DNA from: Metellina segmentata | Lineage: Eukaryota; Arthropoda; Arachnida; Araneae; Tetragnathidae | Length of the DNA stretch: 64,000 nucleotides | NCBI GenBank assembly: GCA_947359465.1 | Contig: OX375872.1 | Location: 13,551,018-13,615,017, forward strand | Reading direction: 5' to 3' | Part shown: one piece after another, positions 12,295 to 22,994 of the stretch | How positions within the stretch are numbered: position 1 is the stretch's first letter | How the letters are laid out: the number at the start of each line of letters is the position of its first letter | The notes under the pieces: model-generated | Databases searched by the model: none | Seen by the model: only the letters and a program-made list of their open reading frames with translations | What the model was told of the DNA's origin: nothing | Position numbers and translations under genes: made by a program

Positions 12295-13071
12295 CACTCT
12301 ATAACAAAAAAATCGACACACCAAGGAGTTGTACCGGGCTCGATCAACATGGAACGGCTCTGACTGGGGACGTATAGTATTTTGTGACCAGTCCCGTTTC
12401 CAAATGTGTCCTGACGACAACCGCAGACGCGTCGGGAGAGGTCCAGGGCAGCGTGGGGATCCTGCCCTTACTATCGCAAGCCATACATAACCACAACAGG
12501 GCGTTATGATCTGGGGTGCCATCTCCTTCGATAACCGGACCCCTTTGGTAGTCATTTCTGGCACACTTACAGCTCAGCGGTACGTAGACGACATTCTACG
12601 ACCGGTTGTGTTACCGTTTCTTTTGCGACACCCCGGACTTACTTTTCAACAAGATAATGCCCGGCCGCACACGGCACGTGTTGCCATGAATTGTCTTCAG
12701 GCTTTCCCAACACTTCTTTGGCCAGCTAGGTCTCCTGATCTCTCTCCCATAGAGCACATTTTGGACGTTGTGGGTAGACGATTGCAGCCATCCCGGAATG
12801 TTGACCCTTTAGCCCGACAGTTGGAGACAAATTGGCAAGAAATTCCGCGGGACACCATCCGGGAACTTTTTCAGTCTATGCCACGCCGGTTGACGTATCC
12901 AGGCCAGAGATGGATCAACGCCTTATTGGCTTCCTCCCTTTGTAACGGTCAAACTCTGAAAAAATCATTCAATTGTTCTGAAATTTTAATCGCTTGTTCT
13001 TCACATCTACCAATTTTTATCGCAATCGGACAACTCCTTCATGGTGCGTCGATTTTTTTTGTTACAGAGTA
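12295..13071 (+). mobile_element. internally deleted Tc1 transposon
   Basis: TIRs CACTCTATAACAAAAAAATC and the matching GATTTTTTTTGTTACAGAGTA at the right; TA flanks at 12293-12294 and 13072-13073. Straight after the left TIR the sequence jumps (AAGGAGTTGTACCGGGCTCG) into the middle of the transposase, so the N-terminal DNA-binding half is gone. The C-terminal half reads in one frame from 12506: RYVDDILRPVVLPFL, FQQDNARPHTARVAM and PDLSPIEHILDVVGRR, then loses frame near RRLTYP. The element at 47065-47927 has the same deletion junction; 29207-30603 shows the undeleted form. Confidence 0.88.
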
Positions 13072-13073
13072 TA

Positions 13074-13674
13074 TTAGGCTGAGTGGGGGGTTGCCAGTAA
13101 ACAACGACACAACCTCAATTACAAATAATTAAAACGTTTATTTGCCTTAAACATACAGTATCAACACTATATACAATCTATTTTGTATCCCTTAGTCGAG
13201 GGAGCTGCAAATAGGAAAAAATGGGATCTCTTCCAACGGCCTGCTCGAACGAGCACACAAAAAAAAACTTCTAACCATTTGGAGCTCTGCAAGTTCTCTT
13301 GAGTCGCCAGTTTCCCTGGGAGACACTTTAATCACGCATCGTGCGCCCCCTAAAAACCATTTGGATTGCAATTAGACCAGCATGGGGACCAACTAGATAG
13401 ATGCTTTGGGATTTTCGGCCGGAGATCAGTGGTAAACACCACTGATCCCGAGCTTGATGCTAGGCTCGCTACACGATACATCCGGGTGGAGCTGGAAGAG
13501 ATACATCCCAATGAGTACAGTTAAAATTGTTGAATCCACCTTTCCCTAAGAGTCTGTACATAAAGTTTCAAAACACTCAGAGGCGCAAAAAGGATATCAG
13601 TTGAGAGGGGGTCATATTTTATCATAAGCTCTTCATTTAGTGGTGATTTTAAAATTTTAAAATTTATTTGAAAC
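13074..13674. other. no gene recognised
   Basis: Unassigned. No coding stretch of note on either strand. Confidence 0.4.
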
Positions 13675-14135
13675 AGATTAGTTTTAGAGTGTGTTAATCA
13701 GAGACTAGTTTTAGAGTATACTAATCTAGACTACTTTTGAGTGTGTTCACAAGAGACTAGTTTTGAAGTGTGTGTGTTTTGCATAGACTAGTTTTAGAGT
13801 GTGTAACCTAGGGACTAGTTATAGAGTGTATTCCCAAAAGACCAGTTTTTAAGAGTGTTACTAATAGACAGGTTTTAGAGTGTGTTACCAAGAGATAGGA
13901 TTTAGAGTGTGCTACCAAGAGACTATGTTTATAGTGAGTTACCTAGGGACTAGTTACCAGTTTTTGAGTATGTAACCATAAGACAGGTTTTAGAATGTGT
14001 TACCAAGAGACTATGTTTATAGTGAGTTACCTAGGGACTAGTTTTGGAGTGTATTCCCAAAAGACCAGTTTTTGAGTGTATTCCCAAGAGCCCAGTTTTT
14101 GAGTGTATTCCCAAGAGCTGGTTTTAGAGTGTGTT
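13675..14135. repeat. 27-bp minisatellite, about 17 diverged copies
   Basis: Consensus close to AGACTAGTTTTAGAGTGTG followed by TTACCAAG. Units are contiguous with no spacers, so it is not CRISPR-like. A ~100-bp higher-order block (ACTATGTTTATAGTGAGTTA then CCTAGGGACTAG) occurs near 13922 and again near 14010. Confidence 0.88.
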
Positions 14136-14886
14136 ACCTACTTTTAAATTGAATACTCCCATTACTACAATAGAAGCTGTATTGAAGGGTAAGGTTCCAA
14201 CGTTTTAATTAACTATATTAAAGTTTTCAGTTATTTTATTCCACCCAAATAAATAAGAAACTTAGCACTTTTGTTAAGGGGCTTGAAAGCAATAAATAAA
14301 TATTAGTGGAAAAAATTAGGAGAAAATATCCAAACATCTGTGTACACGATTTTTAAGGAAGCAATCAATGAATTAAACAAGGATATGGTTTTAATTTTTA
14401 TAAGGTTGGGAGGCTTATGCGCCCATAGTCCAGTAATAAATGCGCCGCTAGGAAACGCCCTCCACATAAAATATGTCGACATATTTTCGCTACTGGTATT
14501 TCCATCAAATAGTTGTCTCTCCAGTAGTAAAACTCTTAACTTTCCATTTTGCATAAACAAGCGTGTAACCGATTAGTTACTTCACAACACCAATTCGCAG
14601 ACGCTTCAATAATTGATTTGACCCACTAGTGTCTGCATTCTATAGCGTCGTGTTTTCGTGTTTGCTTGATTACGTCGGCTCTCTAGTTAATTGGAAGTGG
14701 ACGCAAACCCCATTGTCTGGAATTGTGTGGCGTGCTATATATCTTTGAAGTGGTCACTATTTATGTTATCAACCCCTCTACATCAATGATTCTCAAACTT
14801 CTCTGTCTAAGGTCTCCTTCCGAAAATTAGAAAGTTTCGCGGACGCCTCGGTATTATAAACTTAAGGTAGGCACATGAGGACGTGC
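14136..14886. other. no gene recognised
   Basis: Contains overlapping short open frames on both strands at 14303-14576 with no recognisable motif. Near 14785 GATTCTCAAACTTCTCTGTC looks like the tip of a hAT element, but no partner end was found. Confidence 0.4.
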
Positions 14887-14890
14887 TTAA

Positions 14891-15196
14891 CCTTCCAAGT
14901 GGTTTCGACAAGACATCTCGTCTATCAAGATCTGTTCAACTTTGCTAATGATGAGATATCTCGTCTTTAAGATATATAATTGATTTTTTTATGATTACGA
15001 GATCAAGGTCTAGTCAGTTTTCTTCTAAAGTCGAGAATCTCATCCATCTAGATCTCGTCAATTTTCTTCTAATGACGAGTTTTCTCATTCATCTAGATCT
15101 CGTCAGTATTCTTCTTAAGACAAGTTATCTACTTCATCTAGATCTCGTCATTTTCTCTAATGATGAGATACCTCGTTGAAACAAATACGAGGAGGG
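14891..15196. mobile_element. TTAA-type MITE, copy 1, with internal ~45-bp repeats
   Basis: Starts CCTTCC after TTAA (14887-14890) and ends GGAGGG before TTAC. Subterminal parts are inverted (GTGGTTTCGAC..., ...GTTGAAAC). The middle has three or four units with CATCTAGATCTCGTCA and TTCTTCTAATGACGAG. Related copies are at 33843-34052 and 46040-46206. CCC-type tips and TTAA duplication point to the piggyBac superfamily. Confidence 0.7.
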
Positions 15197-15262
15197 TTAC
15201 GTGTGTAGTAATCCTTTATTTAGACATTAATATATGGAGTAAAATATTTAAATCTATGTTGA

Positions 15263-15596
15263 CCCTCCTGGTGATTGTCTCGTCATTTGCAAAACTTAGC
15301 AGATCTAGATAGACGACATATCTTTCATATCAATTTTCTTTGATAGAATACATATCATTAGTAAAATTGGTTCGTTGAAAAAAGGATATACGAGATATCT
15401 TGTCACTTGAAATTTAGAAATGAGTGATTATTTTTTTACTCGAATGAATATGTATGTGCTCAACCCTACGACTCATATACGTGACTAATAATAATTAAAA
15501 TTCTTTATGATGATAAGTTTATAAAAAGCAACGCGTGGGTCATTCAAAAATCCTGCGTTGGTCAGTGTCTGACCCGCGGTCATAGGTTTGCCATCC
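15263..15596. other. MITE-like and hAT-end remnants
   Basis: 15263-15340 starts ACCCTCCTGGTGATTGTCTC and shares GTCATTTGCAAAACT and AGATCTAGATAGACGA with the neighbouring MITE, but no far end is clear. 15546-15596, reversed, reads CAGGGATGGCAAACCTATGA followed by a CGCGGGTCAGACACTG block, a typical hAT terminal repeat; its partner was not found. Confidence 0.45.
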
Positions 15597-15599
15597 CTG

Positions 15600-15952
15600 A
15601 TCTAGAACTTAACGATAGAAAAGATAACCTATATAACTTCAGCTAAAACTTTTTACTTCTTTTGTTCTTCGGCTGGAAAGCGTTCCTCCGCAAAATCAAA
15701 CGGAAGCACGGAAAAATTAAATTTAGAATATCATATCTTCAAGGTGCTGCCATTCTAAGGAAAACAATAATAATTAAATGCCATTAAATTTATCTTAAAA
15801 TGTTCTAGATTGAATTTAAAAATTCGGGAGCGATAGAAAAATCGCAAAAAATTTGGACTAACTGTGTGAAAAATCCCATTATTGTAAGTGCCATAGATTT
15901 GTCAGGACAGTTCACACACACTGACAAACACTTCCTTTTAGAATAGTAGAGA
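15600..15952 (-). mobile_element. Helitron fragment (5' end)
   Basis: Reversed, the right edge reads TCTCTACTATTCTAAAAGGA followed by AGTGTTTGTCAG, the 5' tip of the Helitron family here, then the ATGGCACTTACAATAATGGG and CTAGAACATTTTAAG blocks. It matches 22995-23300. The 3' hairpin end is missing. Confidence 0.72.
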
Positions 15953-15954
15953 AG

Positions 15955-16340
15955 GAGCTATAGAATCTCTCCAAAGTATTAAATTCTAAAGAAACAGAAA
16001 TAGAATATTTCAAAAGGATTCTATTCTATGAAAAAGAGCAGTTGTATCTTTCCAAAGTTGCTGTTTCGAAATGGAGCAATAGAATCGTTCTAAAGAATTC
16101 TATTCCAAGGAAATGAGCAAGATAATCTCTCCAAAGGATTGTACTCTAAAGAAATGAGCAATAGAATCGTTACAAGGGACTCTTTTCTGAAGAAGTGAGC
16201 AATAGAACCTTTCCAAGAGATTCTATTTTAAGGAAATGAGCGATAGAATCTTTTCACGTGTTTCTTTTCTAAGTAAATGAGTAATACAATCTTTCCAGGT
16301 GACTCTATTGTAAAAGACCAATAAAATCGTTTCTTAAAAG
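15955..16340. repeat. ~44-bp minisatellite
   Basis: About nine units of GATTCTATTCTAAGGAAATG then AGCAATAGAATCTTTCCAAAG. On the other strand this is the CCTTTGGAAAGATTCTATTG motif of the arrays at 4.3-5.3 and 36.6-37.3 kb. Confidence 0.82.
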
Positions 16341-16994
16341 CTTCCATCCACAAGGAAAGGACCTGTCTCTCCTTGTCTCTTTTTCTCTAAAAGTTAAAAG
16401 AATCCACAGATTCTTTAGAAAGATATTTCGCCATAAAGTGTGTTGTAAAGGCATTCCTCTGAAATCTCTCGGAGTGGGTTAAAATAACCTTCCTGCCACA
16501 CCCTAAGTATTTTGATCCTATCTCTCTGGAAGACCTTCCCTCCTTCACAACCATCGGCCCTCGTTGAATCTCCATGTGTCCATCCCTGTCGGCTCGTCAA
16601 ATGCTAGATTCACCTCAACACAACTCCCCACTAGATGGCGCTGAGAATGTTTGCCTTCGCATTTGGAGCGATTTTTCAACCAGGAGCCATAGCAGGAAAT
16701 GATGCAAGCCGGGTAAAAGCATCCTCCCGGAACCCATTCCACTCACAATTTATTTCGCTCTAAATGAGGAAGGTGATGACGTTTTGATTTCCCATCATGC
16801 CCACCTCTGTCTGCCTCATTAAGGGTTGTTAGGAGGGGAGTTTCAACACCCTTTTTAGAAAGTTCCCCTCCTTTTCCAATTTCAAGAAGATCATGGAGAT
16901 TAGTTTCCCATGCTCATTTCGCCCCAAAGATGCAAATGACATGCGGATATACAAAAGTTAACGCGGGTCCTTTTTTCTTCGCTTGTCAAAACAG
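16341..16994. other. no gene recognised; more complex sequence
   Basis: 16480-16850 has higher GC and no internal repeats. Minus-strand open frames of 61-65 codons overlap each other in different frames without splice signals or motifs. Confidence 0.4.
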
Positions 16995-17525
16995 ATTTGT
17001 ATGTCAAGGGTGCTGTCAGGCGGATTTTCTCAACTTTCAACCTCGGTTGTCCTCGCCGGTGACATTTTTATCGAGAAATCAAAATAATTGTCTAGAAGTA
17101 GGGCTGAGAAACCAGAAAAAAAAAGGGAGGGGGTTGCGATTTAAAAACCGGTTGCCCAATCAGATTTTCTAAATTTACAATCTCGGTTATTCTTGTCGGT
17201 TGATACGTGACGATTTAATTACTTAATCAAAACTGTTGACATGAAGCAGGGTTTAAAATCCGAACCAGGGTTAGATTTGAAAACCGATTGTGATTAGATT
17301 TTCTAAATTTTCAACCTCGGTTATTCTTTTGGTTGAAACATGACATTTTGATTGGGAAGTTAAAATGACTTGCATGAAATAAGGTTTAAAAATCAGACCA
17401 AGGGAAAGATTTAAAAACCGATTGTAAACAGTTTTTCTAAATTTACAACCTCGGTTAGTCTTGTCAGTTGATATACGACATGCTGATTGAGAAATCAAGA
17501 AAGCTGACTGAAAATTAGGTTTAAA
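16995..17525. repeat. tandem array, about 140-150 bp unit, four copies
   Basis: Recurring blocks: GATTTAAAAACCGATTGT, AGATTTTCTAAATTTACAAC, CTCGGTTATTCTTGTCGGTT, GACATTTTGATTGAGAAATC and AGGTTTAAAAAC. Ends where a SINE is inserted. Confidence 0.78.
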
Positions 17526-17529
17526 AACA

Positions 17530-17660
17530 TGGAGTGCCACCTAAGCTGCTCTGCCCCACTCTCCAAACTTCCACACCACGCCAAAGTGAGGACATTTGAA
17601 GCCACGACAGATTTAACGTGCCCCCGTGTACACGACGCTCTTAGACTGGACCAAGTTCCG
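17530..17660 (-). mobile_element. SINE fragment (minus)
   Basis: Reverse complement of the SINE body: CACCCCACTC-type run, CTCCAAACTTCCACACCACG, and GCCACGACAGATTTAACGTG. The tRNA-like head is incomplete. Confidence 0.78.
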
Positions 17661-17821
17661 ATCTTGTAATAAAATACCAAAAAGAACGGAGATTGGTGAG
17701 AATTTCCGCTAACAAAAGATCATCTGTTTTTCTTCGATATGATTTCTTATTATGTTTTATCTTTGCCTTTCATTTGAGATCACTCTTCATAGAACAATTT
17801 ATCTACTATAATAGTGGCAAA

Positions 17822-17970
17822 TTCCATCAGTATGGCGTCATCTGACCGTGGTTCAAAATTACGTGGTGTTGTCCTCGGATCTTTCCTTTCGGGATTGATC
17901 CCGGACCGTCATCAATATCCCGTTGTGTTGCTCCAGTGCAACGTTAAGTAACTATAACTACGTATCTCTA
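17822..17970 (+). mobile_element. SINE fragment (plus, 3' part)
   Basis: Carries the SINE body end: TCATCTGACCGTGGTTCAAA, TTGTCCTCGGATCTTTCC, GGGATTGATCCCGGACCGTC and CCGTTGTGTTGCTCCAGT. Confidence 0.8.
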
Positions 17971-18044
17971 CTTGATTTAAGCCCCATGATCACTCTTCTA
18001 ATCAGTGCCTCCCACTAAAGAAAAGAATAACCTTTAAAACCGGT

Positions 18045-18600
18045 ACTATTGAGAATTTTCATCAGTGGTTTATAGTATTGAGAATTTTCGATAGTTTATA
18101 GCCATTCTTCGATAGTTTATAGCCATTGCTGATTTTCGGCCATAATTTACAGGTATTGAGAACTTTCGTCAGTAATTTACTGGTGTTTAGTACTTTCTTC
18201 GGGTTAGTTTGTAGATATTGGAAATTTTCGTGAGTAATTTACTGGTAGTAAGAACTTTCGTCTATAATTTACTTGTATTTTGAACTTTGTCTGTAATTTA
18301 TTGATACTGTGAACTTTTGTCTGTTACTGATATTGTGATCTTTCTTCGGTATTGAGAATAGTATTGAGTTAAGTATTGAGAATTTCTCGTCGGTATTATA
18401 TTGGTATTAAGAATTTCTTTCAGTATATTTATCGGTATTGAGAACTTTAGTGGGTAATTTACTACTATTGAGAATTTTATTCTGCTGTTTATAGGTATTG
18501 AAAGTTTTCTCATGCGTAAATAACCAGTATTGAGAACTTTTGTCGGTAATTTGTAGGCATTGAGAATGTTTTTGGTAATTTACCGGTATTGAAAAGCAGA
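18045..18600. repeat. ~29-30 bp minisatellite
   Basis: About 18 diverged units of TATTGAGAACTTTCGTCGGT followed by AATTTACTGG. The minus open frame 18298-18513 (repeated RNSQY-like residues) is a read-through of this array, not a gene. Confidence 0.85.
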
Positions 18601-18950
18601 TACCTTTTTTAAACCCTGGCCCAAATTAAAGCGTGTGTTCAGTTTTCCTATTCTTTCGAAGAAATAGGACATGTCACCTTTTTTTTATTGTATTGCCTGT
18701 CTCAACCGTACAGATTGTTTTGTCTCCGGTTTTTTTGCTTCACATTTGATGTACAACATTTTTAATTTGACGGATCGAGAATGGTTCTTAAAATAATACT
18801 TTTGTGAATAGGAACGGAGACTTTTTTCTATTCACATTCTGAACAGCAGGAAAGTTTTCCATGGTTTCCTTATTGATTTGCTTGTTAAAATAAATATTAT
18901 TTGGTCGTTTTTGATTGCTATCTATCATGACGTACGATGTTTCTTATATA
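18601..18950. other. no gene recognised
   Basis: Unassigned AT-rich sequence between a minisatellite and the end of a Helitron. Confidence 0.4.
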
Positions 18951-19080
18951 CTAGCCACTGCGTGGCCAGCACGGCGTTGTCTGTGACAGTTCTTTTCGTG
19001 TTCTTTTGAACCCTTGAAGTTCTGTAACCCTCGCCAACGCTCTCCGACCCCGGTGATTGTAACGCATTCCCCATTTGGTG

Positions 19081-19737
19081 TCCCTAAAAATCGGAATTAT
19101 TCTTTTCGACAATGCAGGAAGAAAACACGATGAAATAAAATCATGTCGACTAATTACCCTTCTTCCAACTCTTAATAAAGTTTTGGAGAGATTGCTTGTG
19201 CAAAGGTTAAATTATCATCAAGTTGAAAACAAAGAAAGACATGCACTCCAAATTGGATTTAAGGAGGGCTCATCTGTTGACAGTGCTCTAGAAACATTGC
19301 TTGACAAAATTAATGAAGATAAAAAGAAAAAACTGCATTTGCTGTAGTGTCGGTTGATATTGAAAGGGCATTCTACAATCTTAACTACAGGGTCATCAAA
19401 AACAAACTAGTAAAATCTAAATACCCTTCCAATATTAAAAATACTCTTGCTAAAGTCCTCGAGGATAGAAAAGTCCTGCTGATGACAATCGCGGGTTCGG
19501 AAATTAAGAAACAAGGAAAAGGCTGTCCACACGGATCGTGGAGCTAAATTGGGCGGCTCATGTATAAACTATAGGACAAAAAGCCGATTTCAAATGCTAC
19601 AAAGAATAGCTGAAACGAGATGGGGAATAGGGCATAAATTTCGAAAGCTGTTGTACAAAACAGTGACTGAAAGAATGTTGAGTTATGGTGCAGTGATCTG
19701 GTGTCATAACTCAACGTACTATAAGAAAGTTAAATGA
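19081..19737 (+). pseudogene. reverse transcriptase remnant lacking the catalytic motif
   Basis: Three successive frames. The first reads CRLITLLPTLNKVLERLLVQ (early fingers domain). The second begins SVDIERAFYNLNYRVIKNKL, where the family has VDIEGAF with a catalytic Asp, and ends at GCPHGSWS (normally GCPQGSVLSP). The third reads WGIGHKFRKLLYKTVTERML and LSYGAVIW, normally far downstream. The block with the YADD-type active site is therefore deleted between about 19535 and 19600. Inactive. Confidence 0.8.
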
Positions 19738-19792
19738 GATACAAAGAAAATTTCTGATCTCAGTAACAGGAAGTTACAGAACAGCATCCAAT

Positions 19793-20566
19793 ATGGCCCT
19801 TCAAACAATTAGAGGAATTCCACACCACTACATCTTTCACTTCAAAATGAAGGCGGTGTGCGTCAAAATAAGAATGAGAATAAGTACAAAGCTTGGAGAT
19901 GCAGATTTTATGACAAAGATGACAACGAGAAAGGGCATTAGGCTCTGGTCTATACATCCAGCTAATACCCTTTCGAATGACAGAATAAATCCAGCAGTGG
20001 GAGTTCCTCATTCCGGCATAAGCTACTTCACCAATGGATCCAAAATGGAGAAAAGAGTGGGAAATGCATTCTGCTCAATTCAAGAAGGTCGTATAACTCA
20101 GCAACGGTCCATGGGAATGCAGGACAATAACTCCGTTTTCCAGGCGGAGCTGTATGCAATTCTTTCAGCCATAAAAGCAGCAGAAGCAAGAGCAGACAAA
20201 AATGTCAAGATCTGGTCAGACAGTCGAGCTGGTCTCCTGATACTTAAAAATCCCAAGTTGCCGAGTCCACTGGCACAAGACATACAACTATTATTATATA
20301 ACAACAAGGAAATTTGCTTAGTCTGGATTAAAGCTAATGCGGGTCACGACGGAAACGAAGAAGCAAATAGATTAACAAAAGAGGCAACAACAACGGAATA
20401 CATAGATGAAAGGGTGAAATGGCCCAAAAGCTATTGCAGAAAGGAAACCACTAGCTGGCTACTTGGTGCGTGGCAGAATGAATGGGACGAAGGGGAAACA
20501 GGCAGGACAGTGTATGATGTGTTACCAAGAGTGTCACTAAAATCTACAAGTTGGACCACGGAATAG
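19793..20566 (+). pseudogene. RNase H domain of the retrotransposon, active-site residues lost
   Basis: Open for 257 codons, so it looks intact, but key residues differ from the RNase H pattern. YFTNGSKMEKRVGNAF has Asn where the first catalytic Asp (FTDGSK) belongs. QAELYAILSAIKAA keeps the Glu, and IWSDSRAGLLIL keeps the second Asp. VWIKANAGHDGNEEANRL has Asn for the usual His (KAHVG) and Asn for the last Asp. The following HGPFPSYLTRF segment and a C-C zinc-knuckle-like stretch are out of frame near 20590-20660. Inactive. Confidence 0.8.
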
Positions 20567-21611
20567 ACACTCTTCTTCACATGGCATGGCCCATTCCCAT
20601 CCTACCTAACGAGGTTTATGAAAATCAAGTCTGAAAACTGCTACTGTTGTGAAATCGGCACACTCTACATTACATCACAGTTTTCCCCTTACAATCTCGT
20701 GACATGAGAACGCCTGCCGACCACCTTAAAATCGCATGTCTCAGGAACATTGCATGTAACAAGGGCCCGAGGGTTAAAATTATTAACATGGTGAGATTCC
20801 TTTAAAATCATCAGGATTATCCTGAGAGAAAAACGAGACCTTTTTTTCGTGTGTGTGTGTGTGTGTAATGTGCTCCAACATTCTGGGTACAATGTCACCT
20901 CAGTGGCATGCTCTACTCATCTAACCACAATTATTTAAACTGGTACATTGTCTCAAGACACTAGGCACTGGAGTGTGTGTTGGTATTAGTTCCCAATACC
21001 ACAGGCAACGCCGTGATGCCAATAAATTAGTGAAAAAATATTTTAGTTTAAAATTTAAAAATCGGGCTGGACACATTAAATCTTACTAATACTGAAAAAT
21101 TAAAAAAATAAAACACTAAAAAGATAAAACAATAATTTTAAGAATGAGTTCCGCAGATTTTAAATCCGTTGAAATTTTCCTCTATCTTTATCGATCGCGA
21201 AGATAGAAAACCTCAAATAGTCTTTGCCCGTGACAAAGTTGAAATCGCTAGCAAGAAAGTCATAGGAATCAACAACGCAAATCCAAACACGATAGAATCG
21301 GAAAACTTGGCATGATTCCCAAGGCTTTTGGACGAAAAACGCTATGGATGTCAACGGTCGAAAATCGCACAATCCTCGCCTTTCTTCAATGACGTCACAT
21401 TCCGGAGAGAATAAAGAAAGATGAAAAAACTAATAAGTTAATTTTAAAATGTTCTAGATTAAATTTTAAAATTCGGGCTGGACACAAAAATTGCAAAAAT
21501 TTGGACTACTGTGCTCCAAATTGGATTATTGTAAGTGCCATAGATTCATCATGACAGTACACACCATACACAGACATACAGACAAACACTTCTTTTGATG
21601 GTAGTAGAGAT

Positions 21612-22720
21612 AGGTAGACGGCCTCTTTTACTAACCCAAAGGGACTGAGAAAGAAGTTCGCAAAAATGACAGGTTAAAAATGCTATCGATCACGAGGTAA
21701 AGTGTTCGATATATTTTTTTTATAGATAGACGTTTCTTTTTACTAACCCACAGGGACTGAGATAGAAGTTTCGAAAAATGAGAGGTTAAAAATGCTATCG
21801 ATCACGAGGTATAGTGTTCGATGTTTTTTATATGTACGAGGGCTGTTTAATAAAGAATGATCATAAATTAATAAAAAATTATTTCCTGTACGAATCCTCA
21901 ACATTTTTATGATCTTTCTCAAAATACTCTCCATTACATGCAATGCACTTATCCCACCTCTTTTCCAGTCTTCAAACACATGCTGGAAGCCATTTTTTGA
22001 CAGGTCCTTCAAAATCGCCTACGCAACTTTTAACACTGCCTGTGATGATGAAAACCGCTTTTCCCGGAGGTATTTCTTTAAATTCGGGAAAAGAAAAAAA
22101 AATCGCATGGTGTACATCAGAACTATATGAAGGATAGAGAACAAACATGACATTGGTTTTTGAAAAATCTGACGATTTTTTAAGGCGAAAACAAAATTTC
22201 AATACAGTGTATTGCATTTCGCGTGTCACATCCATTTTTGCCGCAAGTGAAAGTAAAACTAGGCGTTCTTGGCCGTCTGCCAAGGCCTCAGCAATGACGT
22301 CATAACCGTGAAACTTGCGCTATCTATTCTCCACTTATCCCGCTACACATTTAATATGAATGTTATGTTTCTTTATGTTTAATCTCACCTTTAAAAAAAA
22401 TTATGATAATTCTTTATTGACCAGCTCTCGTATTAGATAGACCCTTCTTTTTACTAACTCACTGTTTACGCCTGCTTGAATTGCAACGCGGTAAAGACAA
22501 CAGTTGAAAGTCACGCGGGTCTTCACCCTTGCTGATGCAATCTGGTGGTTCTTTCGTTAACTCCCACCTGGGGGTTGCTGCTAATGGAGTTTTGTGTTGG
22601 AGTTCGTTTTTTACTCAGTCTAAAGTGAATTACGGTTTACACCCACAGAGACTGAGAGAGAAGTTCGCTATAATGGAGAGATTAACAAAGTTACCAATCG
22701 CGCTTTAATGTTTGAATTTT
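21612..22720. repeat. ~105-bp tandem array split by a mariner element
   Basis: Units at about 21612, 21722, 22433 and 22640 share AGATAGACG, TTTTTACTAACCCACAGGGA, CTGAGAGAGAAGTTCGC, GAGAGGTTAAAAATGCTATC and GATCACGAGGTAAAGTGTTC. The array is interrupted at 21837-22430. Confidence 0.75.
21837..22430 (-). mobile_element. mariner deletion derivative (594 bp)
   Basis: Ends CGAGGGCTGTTTAATAAAGA and, reversed from the right, CGAGAGCTGGTCAATAAAGA; TA at 21835-21836 and 22431-22432. The minus strand shows a start near 22240 (MDVTREMQYTVLKFCFRLKK), then a jump to the C-terminal end of a mariner transposase: KRWDKCIACNGEYFEKDHKN followed by VEDSYR, in a different frame. The central DDD catalytic core is deleted. 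Confidence 0.82.
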
Positions 22721-22994
22721 ACTACAACTAAGCTCTTCGTCGATGTATGATAATTGATTGGTAAACACCAATTAGATTAAACTCGAAACGTTGATATAAC
22801 AGCCTTAAACTAGATGTTTCTAAGGTAGCACCGATCTGTAACAGGCGAGAACGTTTGAACAACAGGAGTGAAATATTCCCAGACCATCTGGTATATTTGT
22901 TTACACTGAAAATCCTTCTCATACATTGTCAAAGATCGGAATTAAAAGATATCTTCAAATGTTAATGATGTCGGCATTCCTAAAAATTCATTCA
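22721..22994. repeat. dispersed repeat copy
   Basis: 22740-22790 (ATGATAATTGATTGGTAAAC and CCAATTAGATTAAACTCGAAACG) is related to 32725-32775 and 8304-8350. The minus open frame 22728-22922 crosses this repeat and is not taken as a gene. Confidence 0.5.

Larger units (their letters stand above)
19080..20985 (+). mobile_element. 5'-truncated non-LTR retrotransposon (I/Jockey-like) inside the Helitron
   Basis: Plus-strand remnants of reverse transcriptase followed by RNase H, the order in I-clade and related LINEs. A short GT microsatellite lies at 20851-20868. Endonuclease and ORF1 are missing. Boundaries are set by comparison with uninterrupted Helitron sequence; a clear target duplication was not found. 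Confidence 0.75.
18951..21610 (-). mobile_element. Helitron, split by a non-LTR retrotransposon
   Basis: The left edge on the plus strand is CTAGCCACTGCGTGGCCAGC; reversed it is the Helitron 3' end, a stem-loop followed by CTAG. The right edge, reversed, is TCTCTACTACCATCAAAAGA with AGTGTTTGTCTG, the 5' TC tip. On the minus strand the outer bases are A (5') and T (3'), the A^T target. The Helitron stops at about 19079 (CATTCCCCATTTGGT) and resumes near 20990 (CAATACCACAGGCAACG), which are adjacent in the copy at 25435. No Rep/helicase frame is visible, so it is non-autonomous. Confidence 0.8.

Noticed and set aside
13675..14135. Regular 27-bp repeats that might be read as a CRISPR array
   Set aside because: Units are directly adjacent without unique spacers, no cas genes, and the context is animal DNA.
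20851..20868. GT microsatellite as a regulatory element
   Set aside because: Lies inside the 3' part of a dead retrotransposon; nothing links it to regulation.
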